The notes under the pieces: model-generated
What the model saw: only the letters and a program-made list of their open reading frames with translations
Told to the model about the DNA's origin: nothing
Databases searched by the model: none
Translations under genes and position numbers: made by a program
Part shown: positions 8,907-18,586 of the stretch, in pieces
Numbering within the stretch: position 1 is the stretch's first letter
Layout: every line of letters begins with the position of its first letter
Assembly: GCF_002159085.1 (NCBI RefSeq)
Contig: NZ_LZRU01000012.1
Coordinates: forward strand, 62,001-126,000
Direction: 5' to 3'
Source: Thermobacillus sp. ZCTH02-B1
GTDB lineage: Bacteria > Bacillota > Bacilli > Paenibacillales > Paenibacillaceae
DNA: 64,000 bases

Positions 8907-10022
8907 TCAGCGCTTCGCGCGCGCGGCGAGCGCCCGGAGCTCGGCCGTGATCCGCGCGGCGGAATCCGGCGTCGCAAGCGTTCTGGCCGCTTCCGACATC
9001 GAGCGTCGGACGGCCTCGTCCCCCATGATCCGCGCGATCTCGCCGGCCAGCTTCGGTCCGGTCAGCTCGCGTTCGACGATCATGACCGCCGCGCCCGCTT
9101 CCGCAAGGCTTCGCGCGTTCGCTTCCTGGTGGTTGTGCGTCACGTTGGGGGACGGCACGAGAATCGACGGCACGCCGAGCGCGGTGATCTCGGCGAGCAT
9201 GGAAGCGCCCGATCGGCTGATGACGAGCGACGACGCCGCGAGCACTTCCGGCAGATTGTCGAGATACGGCACGATCCGGAGCCGGCGGGACCTGTCCGCG
9301 GCAAGCCGGTTCAGCCGCTCCTTCGTCTGCTCATAATACGCTTCACCGGTGACGGCAACGAGCCAGACGCCGTCCATCCGGCTTGCGGCTTCCGCTGCGG
9401 CGGGAATCGCCTCGTTGAGCGCCCGGGCGCCGCGGCTGCCGCCGACGATCAGCACGATGCGGTCCCCCGGCGGAATGCCGAGCGAGGCGTACCCCTTCGC
9501 CTTGTCCGCGTGCAGCGCGTTCGTCGCGCACGGGTTGCCGGTGTGGACGATCCTGCGCCCCCGGCGGAACCGCCCCGCCGACTCCGGGAAGCTGACCGCG
9601 ATCACGTCCGCATAGCGGCTCAAAAAAGCGTTCGCCAGCCCCGGCTCGACGTTCTGCTCGTGGATGAGCGTCGGAATGCCGAGCCTTGCGGCCGCGTAGA
9701 CGACCGGCCCGCACACGTAGCCGCCGGTGCCGACGACGACGTCGGGGCGGAAGGCGCGGAGCAGCGCCTTCGAGCGGCGGACGGCGCGCAGGAAGCGGAC
9801 GATCGTGCGCACGTTGTCGAGCGACAGCCGGCGCTTGAATCCGCTGATCTCGATCGCCTCGAACGGAATGCCGAGCTTCGGCACGATCCGGCTTTCGAGG
9901 CCGCTTGCGGAACCTATGTACAGAAGCTCCGTGCCGGGATCCTCCCGCCGGAGCTGGTGCCCGATCGCCGCGGCCGGATAGATGTGTCCGCCCGTTCCGC
10001 CGCCGGACAGGACCACTCGCAT
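8907..10022 (-). CDS. murG: Lipid II synthase MurG
   Basis: Peripheral membrane glycosyltransferase (GT28) that adds GlcNAc to lipid I. The 371-aa protein has the N-terminal glycine loop SGGGTGGHIYPA (6-17), TGGYVCGP, HEQN, and a C-terminal donor-binding GGSRGARALN and SRSGASMLAEI. The ATG at 10022 is 7 nt past the spoVE stop, and its AGGTGA ribosome site overlaps that stop, suggesting coupling. An in-frame ATG at 10040 would add six residues. Confidence 0.97.
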   Translation of the reverse strand: MRVVLSGGGTGGHIYPAAAIGHQLRREDPGTELLYIGSASGLESRIVPKLGIPFEAIEISGFKRRLSLDNVRTIVRFLRAVRRSKALLRAFRPDVVVGTGGYVCGPVVYAAARLGIPTLIHEQNVEPGLANAFLSRYADVIAVSFPESAGRFRRGRRIVHTGNPCATNALHADKAKGYASLGIPPGDRIVLIVGGSRGARALNEAIPAAAEAASRMDGVWLVAVTGEAYYEQTKERLNRLAADRSRRLRIVPYLDNLPEVLAASSLVISRSGASMLAEITALGVPSILVPSPNVTHNHQEANARSLAEAGAAVMIVERELTGPKLAGEIARIMGDEAVRRSMSEAARTLATPDSAARITAELRALAARAKR

Positions 10023-10029
10023 GGCGCGT

Positions 10030-11127
10030 TCACCTCGCATATCGGGAGATGTTGAGCAGGATGCCGAGCGCGGTCAGCATCAGCGTCAGCGACGAGCCGC
10101 CGTAGCTGACGAGGGGCAGCGTGATGCCCGTGATCGGCAGCAGGCCGATGACGACGCCGATGTTGATGAACACCTGCACGGCGATGATGCCGGTGATGCC
10201 GACGGCGAGCAGGCTTCCGAACGCATCCGGCGCGGCGATCGCGGTGCGCAGGCCGCGCCAAATCAGGATGAGGAACAGCAGGATCAGGCCCGAGGCGCCG
10301 ATGAACCCGAGCTCCTCCGCGAGGATGGAGAAGATGAAGTCCGTCTGCGGCTCGGGCAGGTAGCTGTATTTCTGCCGGCTCTCGCCGAGCCCGAGGCCGA
10401 TCAGCCCGCCGGGACCGATTGCGTACAGCGACTGGATGATCTGGTAGCCGGAGCCGAGCGGATCCTGCCAAGGATCGAGAAAGCCGGTGATCCGCTTCAT
10501 CCGGTACGGCTCCGCGATGATGAGGGCGGCGAGCCCGAGCGCGCCGATGCCGGCCAGCGCGCCGAGATGGAGCATCCGGGCGCCCGCCGCGTAGATGACC
10601 AGCATCGCCGCGCCGACCATGACCGCGCCGCTGCCGAGGTCCGGCTGCAGCATGATCAGTCCGAACGCGGCGCCCAGAATTGCGAGCGGCGGCAACAGGC
10701 CGCGCGTGAAGGCGCCGATCTCCTGCTGCCGGTCCGCAAGATGCTTCGCCATGAACACGATCATCGCCAGCTTCATGAACTCGGACGGCTGGATGCCGAA
10801 CGAGCCGATGCCGAGCCAGCTCCGCGCGCCGCCGCGCACGACGCCGACGCCGGGAATGAGCACGATGACGAGCAGCGCGAAGCAGGCGATGAGCAGCGCG
10901 GGCGCATGTTTCTTCAGCACCCGGTAATCGATGCCCGCCATGAAGGCCATCATGCCGACTCCGAGCGCGGCGAACAGCAGCTGCCGCTTCAGATAATAGA
11001 ACGCGTCGCCGTGTTCGCGCAGCGCCAGCACGGCGCTGGAGCTGTACACCATGACGAGGCCGAAGGCGAGAATGGCGAGGACCGCCGCGATCATCCACAT
11101 GTCCGGTGCGGGTCGGGCTTTCGGCAT
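10030..11127 (-). CDS. spoVE: SEDS-family glycan polymerase/flippase-type protein SpoVE (FtsW-like)
   Basis: Multi-spanning SEDS protein (365 aa, about ten membrane segments) that pairs with a class B PBP to polymerise septal or spore-cortex peptidoglycan. Conserved features are MVYSSSAV at the first span, GGARSWLGIGSFGIQPSEFMKLA, LQPDLGSG, the large loop LGLGESRQKYSYLPEPQTDFIF, and SYGGSSL near the end. Its place between murD and murG and the presence of spoVD in the same cluster match B. subtilis spoVE. Sequence alone does not separate SpoVE from FtsW, so it may serve vegetative division too. Confidence 0.9.
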   Translation of the reverse strand: MPKARPAPDMWMIAAVLAILAFGLVMVYSSSAVLALREHGDAFYYLKRQLLFAALGVGMMAFMAGIDYRVLKKHAPALLIACFALLVIVLIPGVGVVRGGARSWLGIGSFGIQPSEFMKLAMIVFMAKHLADRQQEIGAFTRGLLPPLAILGAAFGLIMLQPDLGSGAVMVGAAMLVIYAAGARMLHLGALAGIGALGLAALIIAEPYRMKRITGFLDPWQDPLGSGYQIIQSLYAIGPGGLIGLGLGESRQKYSYLPEPQTDFIFSILAEELGFIGASGLILLFLILIWRGLRTAIAAPDAFGSLLAVGITGIIAVQVFINIGVVIGLLPITGITLPLVSYGGSSLTLMLTALGILLNISRYAR

Positions 11128-11171
11128 GCTGCGACACCTCTTGCAATCGGATTGGGGGACAGCCCCCTTCG

Positions 11172-12593
11172 TTACAAGATATGCGCCGCTTCCTTGAAAA
11201 TACGCCCCCGTTCCTCGTACGACCGGAACATGTCCCAGCTCGCGCAGGCGGGCGAAAGCAAAACGGCGTCCCCCGGCTCGGCGAGCGCGTCCGCCTCCCG
11301 CACGGCCCGCTCGAGCGTCGCCGCTGGGCTCTCCGCGGGTTCGATCACGCGGATCAGCCGCACGCCCGCTTCTTCCGCGGCCGCCGCGAGCTTCCGGCGC
11401 GTCTCGCCGATCGCGACGAGCGCCTTCACCTTCTCGCGCATCACCGGCACCAGCACGCCGAAATCCGACCCGCGGTCCAGCCCGCCGGCAAGCAGCACGA
11501 CGGGACCCTTCAGCGACCGGATCGCCATCGTCGTTGCCGTCGGGTTCGTATCCTTCGAGCTGTTGTAGAAACGGACGCCTGCCTTCTCCCGCACGAATTC
11601 GAGCCGGTGCTCGACGCCGCGGAACGCGCGCAGCGGAGCCGCGAGCTGCCCTGCAGGCACGCCGGCGGCCAGCGCGGCGGCAGCCGCCGCGGCCGCGTTG
11701 GCGACGTTATGCCGCCCCGGGACGCCGAGCTCGTCCACGGGAAGGATCACGTCCGTCACGCCGCCCGACCGCCGGACGATCGAACGCGCCGCGCCGTCGT
11801 CTCCCGGCGATTCCGGATAGGGCGGATCGACGAAGACGCCTTCCCCGAGCCGCTGCCGGATCGCAAACGGCACGATCCGGGCCCGGATCCCCCGGACGAG
11901 CCGCCGGCATTCCGGGTCGTCCCAGTTGACGACCGCGACGTCGTCCTCCGTCTGGTTTGCGAACAGCTTCGCCTTCGACGCCGTATAATCCTCCATGCCG
12001 CCGTGGTAGTCGAGATGCGTCTCCGCCACGTTGGTCAGCACGGCGATGCGCGGCCGGAAATGCACCGTCCCCTTGAGCTGGAAGCTGCTCAGTTCGGCGA
12101 CAAGCCAGCTCCCGGCGTCCGCTTCCCGGGCCGCTTCGGTGAGCGGCCGGCCGATGTTGCCCGCGACGATCGTCTTCCGCCCCGCCGCCTCGAGCAGCCG
12201 GCCGATCAGCGTCGTCGTCGTCGTTTTGCCGTTCGAGCCCGTGATGCCGATGATCGGCGCGTCGGTGAGCCACCAGGCGACCTCGACCTCCGTCACGACC
12301 TCGATGCCCAGCGCCATCGCCTCCCGCACGGGCGGTGACGAGTAGGGGATGCCCGGATTTTTCACGACCAGGGCCGTGTCCGGCGTCACGAGCCCCTCCG
12401 GATGACCGCCGCAGAGAACGGAAATGCCCAAAGCGGCGAGTTCCTCCGCTTCGGGGCACTGTTCGCGCGGCTTGATGTCGCTCGCGATCGTCTCCGCTCC
12501 CAGCTCGTGGAACACCTTGGCCACGCTGACGCCGCTGCGCGCAAGTCCCAGCACGACGACGCGGCGGTTCCGGTATGTCGAGGGATGTTGCAT
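11172..12593 (-). CDS. murD: UDP-MurNAc-L-Ala D-glutamate ligase MurD
   Basis: Cytoplasmic Mur ligase adding D-Glu to UDP-MurNAc-L-Ala. The 473-aa protein has an N-terminal Rossmann domain (VVVLGLARSGVSVAK), the ATP P-loop ITGSNGKTTT (117-126), NVAETHLDYHGGM and, in the C-terminal domain, NSSKDTNPTAT and LLAGGLDRGSDF. The ATG at 12593 has AAGGAG about 7 nt ahead. It is flanked by mraY upstream and spoVE downstream. Confidence 0.97.
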   Translation of the reverse strand: MQHPSTYRNRRVVVLGLARSGVSVAKVFHELGAETIASDIKPREQCPEAEELAALGISVLCGGHPEGLVTPDTALVVKNPGIPYSSPPVREAMALGIEVVTEVEVAWWLTDAPIIGITGSNGKTTTTTLIGRLLEAAGRKTIVAGNIGRPLTEAAREADAGSWLVAELSSFQLKGTVHFRPRIAVLTNVAETHLDYHGGMEDYTASKAKLFANQTEDDVAVVNWDDPECRRLVRGIRARIVPFAIRQRLGEGVFVDPPYPESPGDDGAARSIVRRSGGVTDVILPVDELGVPGRHNVANAAAAAAAALAAGVPAGQLAAPLRAFRGVEHRLEFVREKAGVRFYNSSKDTNPTATTMAIRSLKGPVVLLAGGLDRGSDFGVLVPVMREKVKALVAIGETRRKLAAAAEEAGVRLIRVIEPAESPAATLERAVREADALAEPGDAVLLSPACASWDMFRSYEERGRIFKEAAHIL

Positions 12594-12630
12594 GCTGACA
12601 CTCCTTCGGATGCCTGCGGACGGCGGACGG

Positions 12631-13593
12631 CTACACCGCGCCGTTCAGCATGAGGCCGGCGGCGGCGAACAGGAATCCGGCCGCCCAGAACATCGTGACG
12701 ACCTTCCATTCCGACCAGCCGCCCAATTCAAAATGGTGATGGATCGGGCTCATGCGGAAAATCCGCTTGCCGCGCAGTTTGAACGAGGCAACCTGCAGCA
12801 CGACCGACAGCATCTCGATCACGAAGATGCCGCCGATCACGATGAACAGGAGCTCGGTCTTCGTCAGGATCGCGACCGCCGCGAGCCCGCCGCCGATGCC
12901 GAGGGAGCCGGCGTCGCCCATGAACACCTTCGCGGGATGGGCGTTGTACACGAGAAACCCGAGCACGGCGCCGATCATCGCGGCGGAAAAGACGGCCGCT
13001 TCCGGTTCGGCGGCCCTGAGCGCCACGATCGCGAACGCCGCGAACGCGATCGCGCTTGTCCCGGACAGCAGGCCGTCGACGCCGTCCGTGAAGTTGACGG
13101 CATTGCCGACCGCCATGAACATCAGGATGACGAACGGATAATAGAAAAGGTAAAGATCGAAGCTGATGTCCGTTCCCGGCACCGCAAGCCGCGTGTCATG
13201 CCCCGCAAGGTACAGGATGACGCAGATGACGGCGCCGACCAGGAGCTGCCCCAGCAGCTTCTGCCGCGCGGTGAGGCCGAGCGAGCGCTTCATGGCGATC
13301 TTGATGGAATCGTCCAGAAAGCCGACCAGCCCGAATCCGAGCATGGCGGTGAGCAGCACCCAGAATGGCGCCGTATATTCGGCGTATCGGAGGAACGACA
13401 CGGCGGCGGCCAGCAGGATGATGATGCCGCCCATCGTCGGCGTGCCCGCTTTCTTCAGATGGGTCTGCGGTCCGTCGGACCGCACCTGCTGGCCGAACTT
13501 GAGGCGCCGGAGCAGCGGGATGGCCAGCGGCCCCAGCAGCACGGCGATCAGAAAGGACACGCCGAGCGGGAGCAACAGTACAGGTATATCCAA
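12631..13593 (-). CDS. mraY: Phospho-MurNAc-pentapeptide translocase MraY
   Basis: Integral membrane enzyme that transfers phospho-MurNAc-pentapeptide to undecaprenyl phosphate, giving lipid I. About ten membrane spans are visible with the signature loops GTPTMGGI, GFLDDSIKIA, NFTDGVDGL, FMGDAGSLGIGG and HHHFELGGW. The start is TTG at 13593 (320 aa): AGGAGG lies 9 nt upstream, and that ribosome site sits inside the longer frame that begins at ATG 13620, making the longer start unlikely. It follows murF by 13 nt. Confidence 0.96.
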   Translation of the reverse strand: MDIPVLLLPLGVSFLIAVLLGPLAIPLLRRLKFGQQVRSDGPQTHLKKAGTPTMGGIIILLAAAVSFLRYAEYTAPFWVLLTAMLGFGLVGFLDDSIKIAMKRSLGLTARQKLLGQLLVGAVICVILYLAGHDTRLAVPGTDISFDLYLFYYPFVILMFMAVGNAVNFTDGVDGLLSGTSAIAFAAFAIVALRAAEPEAAVFSAAMIGAVLGFLVYNAHPAKVFMGDAGSLGIGGGLAAVAILTKTELLFIVIGGIFVIEMLSVVLQVASFKLRGKRIFRMSPIHHHFELGGWSEWKVVTMFWAAGFLFAAAGLMLNGAV

Positions 13594-13606
13594 AAAAGGT
13601 CTCCTC

Positions 13607-15019
13607 CTAACCCCGGACAAGCGCGTGCACGATTTCTTCCATCCGCATGCCGCGCGAGCCCTTCACCAGCACGAGATCGTCCGGCGAAAGCTCCGCAAGC
13701 AGCCGGCGGACGAGGGCATCCTTGTCCGCGAAATGGATCGCCCGATCCGGCCCGAGCCGTTCCGCGGCGCCGCGGACCGTGTGCTTCGACCGTTCGCCGA
13801 CGGCCAGCACCGCATGGATCCGGTCGGGGTCTGCGCACGCTCCGGTCTCGTAGTGGAGCCGGTCCTCCTCCGGCCCGAGTTCCAGCATGTCGCCGAGGAC
13901 GAGCCATTTGCGCCTGTAGCCTTCCAGCTCTCCGACGAAGGCGATCATCGCCTTCACGGAGGCCGGGCTCGCATTGTAGGTGTCGTTCAGCACGACTGCG
14001 CCGCACGCGGCGGTGACGGTCTCGAGCCGCATGCCCGACAGCCGGACCGACTGAAGTCCGCGCCGGATTTCTTCGGGCCCGAGGCCGAACAGCGCGCCGA
14101 CGGCGGCGGCCGCCAGCGCGTTCGCCGCGTTGTGCCGGCCCGGCGCCGGCACCCGGAATTCGCCCGGCCATGCGGGCCCTTCGGGCGGGCGGATCGTGAA
14201 CGCCGTCTCCGTCGCCGTGACGGCGGTGATCTCCGCAGACCATCCGTCCCGCGCCTCGAGCGCGAACGTCTCGAGGCGCCAGGCGCCGTATCCCGGCGCC
14301 CGCTTCGCGCCTTCCCGGAGGAGCGGCTCGTCTCCGTTAATGAGCAGGACGCCGCCTTCTTTCAGTCCGGCGGCCATTTCGAGCTTCGCCTTCGCGATTC
14401 CCTCCCGCGACCCGAGCTGCAGGAGATGGGCGTCGCCGACATTCGTGATGACGGCGACATCGGGCCGGGCGATGCGCGCAAGCCGCTCGATCTCGCCGAA
14501 GCCGCTCATCCCCATCTCGAGCACGGCCGCTTCCGTATCTTCATCCATCGCGAGAATCGTAAGCGGCAACCCGATGTGGTTGTTGAGATTGCCTTCGGTC
14601 TTGTGCACCCGGTATCGCTGCGCGAGGACGGACGCCGCCAAGTCCTTCGTCGTCGTCTTGCCGTTGCTGCCGGTGATGCCGACGACTTTCACGCCAAGCT
14701 CGCGGCGGTAGGCGGCGGCAAGCCGCTGCAGCGCGGCCAGCGTGTCGTCCACGAAGAGCAGCGGACGGCCGGAGAGCGCCTCCGGAACGGGGCGTCCGGC
14801 CTGCCAGAGCGAGACCGCCGCGCCGCCCGCGAACGCGTCCGCCGCGTAGTCGTGCGCGTCGAACCGCGCCCCCCTGAGCGGCACGAACAGCGTCCCTTCG
14901 GCCGGCCGCCGCGAATCCGTCGACACGCCGCGAACTTCGGTCTCTGCGATCCGCGCCGCGGCCTCGTTCATCTCCGCGCCGCACATGGCGGCAAGCTGCG
15001 CCGTCGTACGCCTGATCAC
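13607..15019 (-). CDS. murF: UDP-MurNAc-tripeptide D-Ala-D-Ala ligase MurF
   Basis: Adds D-Ala-D-Ala to complete the UDP-MurNAc-pentapeptide. The 470-aa Mur ligase has the P-loop ITGSNGKTTT (115-124), TEGNLNNHIGLPLT, LEMGMSGFGEI, ITNVGDAHL, NDTYNASPASVKA and LVLGDMLELG. The start is GTG at 15019, which overlaps the murE stop (GTGA), with GGAG about 9 nt upstream, so translation is probably coupled to murE. Confidence 0.97.
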   Translation of the reverse strand: MIRRTTAQLAAMCGAEMNEAAARIAETEVRGVSTDSRRPAEGTLFVPLRGARFDAHDYAADAFAGGAAVSLWQAGRPVPEALSGRPLLFVDDTLAALQRLAAAYRRELGVKVVGITGSNGKTTTKDLAASVLAQRYRVHKTEGNLNNHIGLPLTILAMDEDTEAAVLEMGMSGFGEIERLARIARPDVAVITNVGDAHLLQLGSREGIAKAKLEMAAGLKEGGVLLINGDEPLLREGAKRAPGYGAWRLETFALEARDGWSAEITAVTATETAFTIRPPEGPAWPGEFRVPAPGRHNAANALAAAAVGALFGLGPEEIRRGLQSVRLSGMRLETVTAACGAVVLNDTYNASPASVKAMIAFVGELEGYRRKWLVLGDMLELGPEEDRLHYETGACADPDRIHAVLAVGERSKHTVRGAAERLGPDRAIHFADKDALVRRLLAELSPDDLVLVKGSRGMRMEEIVHALVRG

Positions 15020-16500
15020 GTCCGTCTTCTCCTTATCGCTTCGCCGGCGACGAGCCGGTCGTCGAAATCGATTCTGCGATGGCCGATGATCTGATAGGTT
15101 TCATGGCCCTTGCCCGCAATCAATACTACATCCCCCGGGCTTGCCATTTCAACCGCTTTTTCGATCGCCGCGCGCCGGTCCGCGATCCGCTCGTAGCGAT
15201 CCGCCGGCACCCGATCCTCCCTGAGCCCCGCCTCGATGTCGTCCAGGATCGCCTCGGGCTGCTCGGTCCGCGGATTGTCGGAGGTGAGGATACAATAGTC
15301 GGCATAGCGGGCGCCGATTTTGCCCATGATCGGTCGCTTCCCGCGGTCGCGGTCGCCGCCGCAGCCGAAGACGAGGATGAGCCGCCGCTCCGCAATCTCC
15401 TTCACCGCCCGGAGCACGTTCTCGAGCCCGTCCGGCGTATGGGCGTAATCGACGATCACCGCGAACGGCTGGCCGGCGTCGACCGCCTCGACCCGGCCCG
15501 GCACGCCCGGCACGCGCTCCAGCCCCGTCTTGACGACCTCGAGCGGAATTTCCTCGAGGAGCGCGGCGGCGATCGCCGCGAGCGCGTTGTACACGTTGAA
15601 CTTGCCGACGAGCCGCAGCGCGATGTCCGCCTCGCCGCGGAACGTGACCGCCCGGAACGACGTCCCCCGCGCCGTGATGCGGATGTCTTCCGCGCGCACG
15701 TCCGCCGGCCGGTCGATGCCGTAAGTGACCGTCTCCACCGCCGTCGCGCGCGCAAACGCGGCCGACGCGGGATCGTCGGCATTCAGCACCGCGTACGACC
15801 GCTCGTCCGGTTCCGCGGGATAGACGTTGCCGAGGCGGGAGAACAGGAGTTCCTTCGCAGCGGCGTACCGCTCCATCGTGCCGTGGTAGTCGAGGTGGTC
15901 CTGGGTCAGGTTCGTGAAAATCGCCGTCCGGAACTTCACGCCCTTGACCCGCCCCTGCTCGAGCGCGTGCGACGACACCTCCATCGCGCAATAGCCCGTG
16001 CCCTCTGCCGCCATGCCGGCGAGCAGCCGCTGCAGCTCGAGGCTGTCGGGCGTCGTCGTCGACATCGGCAGCGACCGGCCCGCGTAGCGGGCTTCGATCG
16101 TGCCGATGACGCCGCAGGTTCGCCCGGCCTCCTGCAGGATGCGCTCGATGAGATGCGTTGTCGTCGTCTTGCCGTTCGTGCCGGTGACGCCGATCACCTT
16201 CACCCGCGCGCTCGGGGATCCGTAGAACCGGTCGGACATGACCGCGAGCGCGAGCCGGCTGTCCTTCACCACGATCTGCGGCACGCCGAGGGGCAGGCGG
16301 CGCTCGACGACGAGCGCCGCGGCGCCGCGCGCCACGGCCTCCGCCGCAAAATCGTGGCCGTCCACCGTATGTCCCGGCAGACAGAAGAACAGGTCGCCGG
16401 GTTTCACCTTGCGGGAATCCGCGCAGAGCCCGCCGGGCCTGAGGTCTTCGCCCTCCAGCCGCGCCATGGCGAGAGTAGCCGCGAGATCACTGAGCCGCAT
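15016..16500 (-). CDS. murE: UDP-MurNAc-tripeptide synthetase MurE, meso-DAP type
   Basis: Adds the third stem-peptide residue. The 494-aa protein has the P-loop VTGTNGKTTT (105-114), STTTPDSLELQ, and the substrate-determining DNPR motif (408-411, in TSDNPRTEQPEA). DNPR marks the meso-diaminopimelate-adding form rather than the lysine form, so the wall is of the DAP type. The ATG at 16500 has GGGAGG about 8 nt upstream. murE and murF overlap by 4 nt. Confidence 0.97.
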   Translation of the reverse strand: MRLSDLAATLAMARLEGEDLRPGGLCADSRKVKPGDLFFCLPGHTVDGHDFAAEAVARGAAALVVERRLPLGVPQIVVKDSRLALAVMSDRFYGSPSARVKVIGVTGTNGKTTTTHLIERILQEAGRTCGVIGTIEARYAGRSLPMSTTTPDSLELQRLLAGMAAEGTGYCAMEVSSHALEQGRVKGVKFRTAIFTNLTQDHLDYHGTMERYAAAKELLFSRLGNVYPAEPDERSYAVLNADDPASAAFARATAVETVTYGIDRPADVRAEDIRITARGTSFRAVTFRGEADIALRLVGKFNVYNALAAIAAALLEEIPLEVVKTGLERVPGVPGRVEAVDAGQPFAVIVDYAHTPDGLENVLRAVKEIAERRLILVFGCGGDRDRGKRPIMGKIGARYADYCILTSDNPRTEQPEAILDDIEAGLREDRVPADRYERIADRRAAIEKAVEMASPGDVVLIAGKGHETYQIIGHRRIDFDDRLVAGEAIRRRRT

Positions 16501-16559
16501 GCGCCGTACCTCCCTGACTGCATCCCGATAGTTTCCATTATGGACGGGCCTGCGCGAAT

Positions 16560-18491
16560 CTAGGCGTCGTCCCTGCCCAGGTAGATGCGGATCGTCGATC
16601 CCCGCTCCACCCGCTCGCCCGCCGCCGGCGCCTGCCGGATCACGATCGTGCCGGAACCGGAGGCGGCGAGGTTGAAGTTCATGTTCAAATCCTCATACAG
16701 ATCGGACACCGACTTGCCGACCAGATTCGGCACGGTGACGATCGGCGTGTCGCCGTAAGTCAGCTTTCGCTCGAGCTGATCTTTTCGCGGCTTCACGCCC
16801 AGTTCCGGCAGCGCGTCGGCGAGGATGTTCCGCACGATCGGCGCCGAGACGACGCCGCCGAACTGGATGCCCTTCGGATTGTCGACGGCGACGTAGACGA
16901 TGATCTGCGGATTGTCCGCCGGCGCGAAACCGATGAACGAAACGATGTGCTCGGTCGGCGAATAGCGCCCGTTCACGACCTTCTGCGCCGTGCCCGTCTT
17001 GCCGCCGACCCGGTAGCCGTCAATGAACGCGTTGCGCCCCGTCCCGCGAGCCACGACGCTTTCGAGCGCTTCGCGGATTTTCTTCGACGTCTCCGGCGAG
17101 ATGACGCGCCGCACCGCCTGCGGCTCGAAGCGCTGCACGACCTCGCCGGTATCGGGGCGGATCAGCGCCTTCGCGACATGCGGCCGGTACAGCGTGCCGC
17201 CGTTGATCGCCGCCGATATCGCCGCGACCTGCTGGATCGGCGTGACCGACACGCCCTGGCCGAACGACGTCGTCGCCAGCTCGACCGGTCCGACCCGGTC
17301 GAGCTTGAACAGAATGCCGTTCTCCTCGCCCTTCAGATCGATGCCGGTCTTCGCGCCGAAGCCGAAATCGCGGATATACCGGAACAGCGTTTCCTTGCCG
17401 AGCCGCTGCCCGAGCGCCACAAAGCCCGGGTTGCACGAATTCTCGATCACCTCGAGGAACGTCTGGCTGCCGTGCCCGCCCTTCTTCCAGCAGCGGAGCC
17501 GCGCGCCGCCGACTTCGATCGCACCCGGGTCGTGAAACCTTTCGTGATGCAGATCGACTTTCCCTTCCTCGAGCGCGGCGGCCAAAGTGATGATCTTGAA
17601 CGTCGAACCCGGCTCGTAGGTCATCCAGATCGGAAGATTCCGGTTGTACACCTCGGGCGGCGCCTCCCGGTAGCGGTCCGGCTCGTAGGTCGGCCGGCTC
17701 GCCATGCCGAGAATTTCGCCCGTGTTCGGATTCATCGCGATCGCGAGCGCGGCGTTCGGCTCGAGCCGCGCCATCGCGTCGTCAAGCTCGCGTTCGATGA
17801 TCGTCTGAATCATGTAGTCGATCGTAAGCTGCAGATGGAGGCCGTCCTTCGGCTCGTGGTAGACATCCGCGGAACCCGGCATCCTGCGGCCGCCCGCGTC
17901 CGCGAGGAACGACACGCTGCCGGAGATGCCGCTCAGCATCTGGTCGTAGTACAGTTCGACGCCGGTCAGCCCCTGGTTGTCGATGCCCGTGAAGCCGAGC
18001 ACATGCGCCGCGAGGCTGCCGTACGGATAATACCGCTTGTTGTCTTCGGCGACGACGATGCCCGGCAGGTTCATCGCGCGGATTTCCGCCGCCTTCTCCG
18101 CCGATATTTTGCGGCCGCCCGGCTGGATGCGGACGATCAGCTCCCGCTTCGTCACGAGGCGGTAGACGTCCTCCTTCTTCATGTCGAGGGCGAGCGCGAG
18201 CTTCTCGGCCGTCTCTCCGGGATCGCGGATCTGGGCCGGGATGGCCATGACCGTCGGCGAACTGATGTTGTAGGCGAGCCGGACGCCGTTCCGGTCCAGG
18301 ATCTCGCCGCGTTTCGCCGTAACCGGGATGTTCCGGCGCCAGGACGCTTCCGCGCGGGCCGCCAGTTCGTCACCTTCCCACAGCTGCACATAGCCGAGCC
18401 GGACGATCAGCGCGAGAAACGCGACGATGCCGCCGATCAGAATCCGGAAAAGCCTCCGCCTGACCGTAAGGCCCGAAATCCGGTTGCGCAT
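16560..18491 (-). CDS. spoVD: Sporulation-specific penicillin-binding protein SpoVD
   Basis: Class B transpeptidase needed for spore cortex synthesis, normally partnered with SpoVE. The 643-aa protein has a short cytoplasmic tail, a membrane span (about 16-35), a PBP dimerisation domain, and a transpeptidase domain with STFK (296-299, active Ser296), SCN (352-354) and KTGTAQ (498-503). A single PASTA domain (about 577-643) ends the protein, as in SpoVD rather than the vegetative PBP2B. The ATG at 18491 has GGAGGAG about 6 nt upstream. No SigE promoter was recognised in the 95-nt gap to pbpB. Confidence 0.93.
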   Translation of the reverse strand: MRNRISGLTVRRRLFRILIGGIVAFLALIVRLGYVQLWEGDELAARAEASWRRNIPVTAKRGEILDRNGVRLAYNISSPTVMAIPAQIRDPGETAEKLALALDMKKEDVYRLVTKRELIVRIQPGGRKISAEKAAEIRAMNLPGIVVAEDNKRYYPYGSLAAHVLGFTGIDNQGLTGVELYYDQMLSGISGSVSFLADAGGRRMPGSADVYHEPKDGLHLQLTIDYMIQTIIERELDDAMARLEPNAALAIAMNPNTGEILGMASRPTYEPDRYREAPPEVYNRNLPIWMTYEPGSTFKIITLAAALEEGKVDLHHERFHDPGAIEVGGARLRCWKKGGHGSQTFLEVIENSCNPGFVALGQRLGKETLFRYIRDFGFGAKTGIDLKGEENGILFKLDRVGPVELATTSFGQGVSVTPIQQVAAISAAINGGTLYRPHVAKALIRPDTGEVVQRFEPQAVRRVISPETSKKIREALESVVARGTGRNAFIDGYRVGGKTGTAQKVVNGRYSPTEHIVSFIGFAPADNPQIIVYVAVDNPKGIQFGGVVSAPIVRNILADALPELGVKPRKDQLERKLTYGDTPIVTVPNLVGKSVSDLYEDLNMNFNLAASGSGTIVIRQAPAAGERVERGSTIRIYLGRDDA

Positions 18492-18586
18492 GCCGATCTC
18501 CTCCGAAAGGGCGGGGTGGGAGCTTCAAGCTCCGCTTCTCTCCCAGCCTATTCGGACGAGTCCGCAAGTAGAACAGGCCCGGAGCG

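Noticed and set aside
18519..18533. 15-bp inverted repeat GGAGCTTCAAGCTCC between pbpB and spoVD
   Set aside because: Short, without T-run, and no SigE promoter nearby; not enough to call a terminator or operator.
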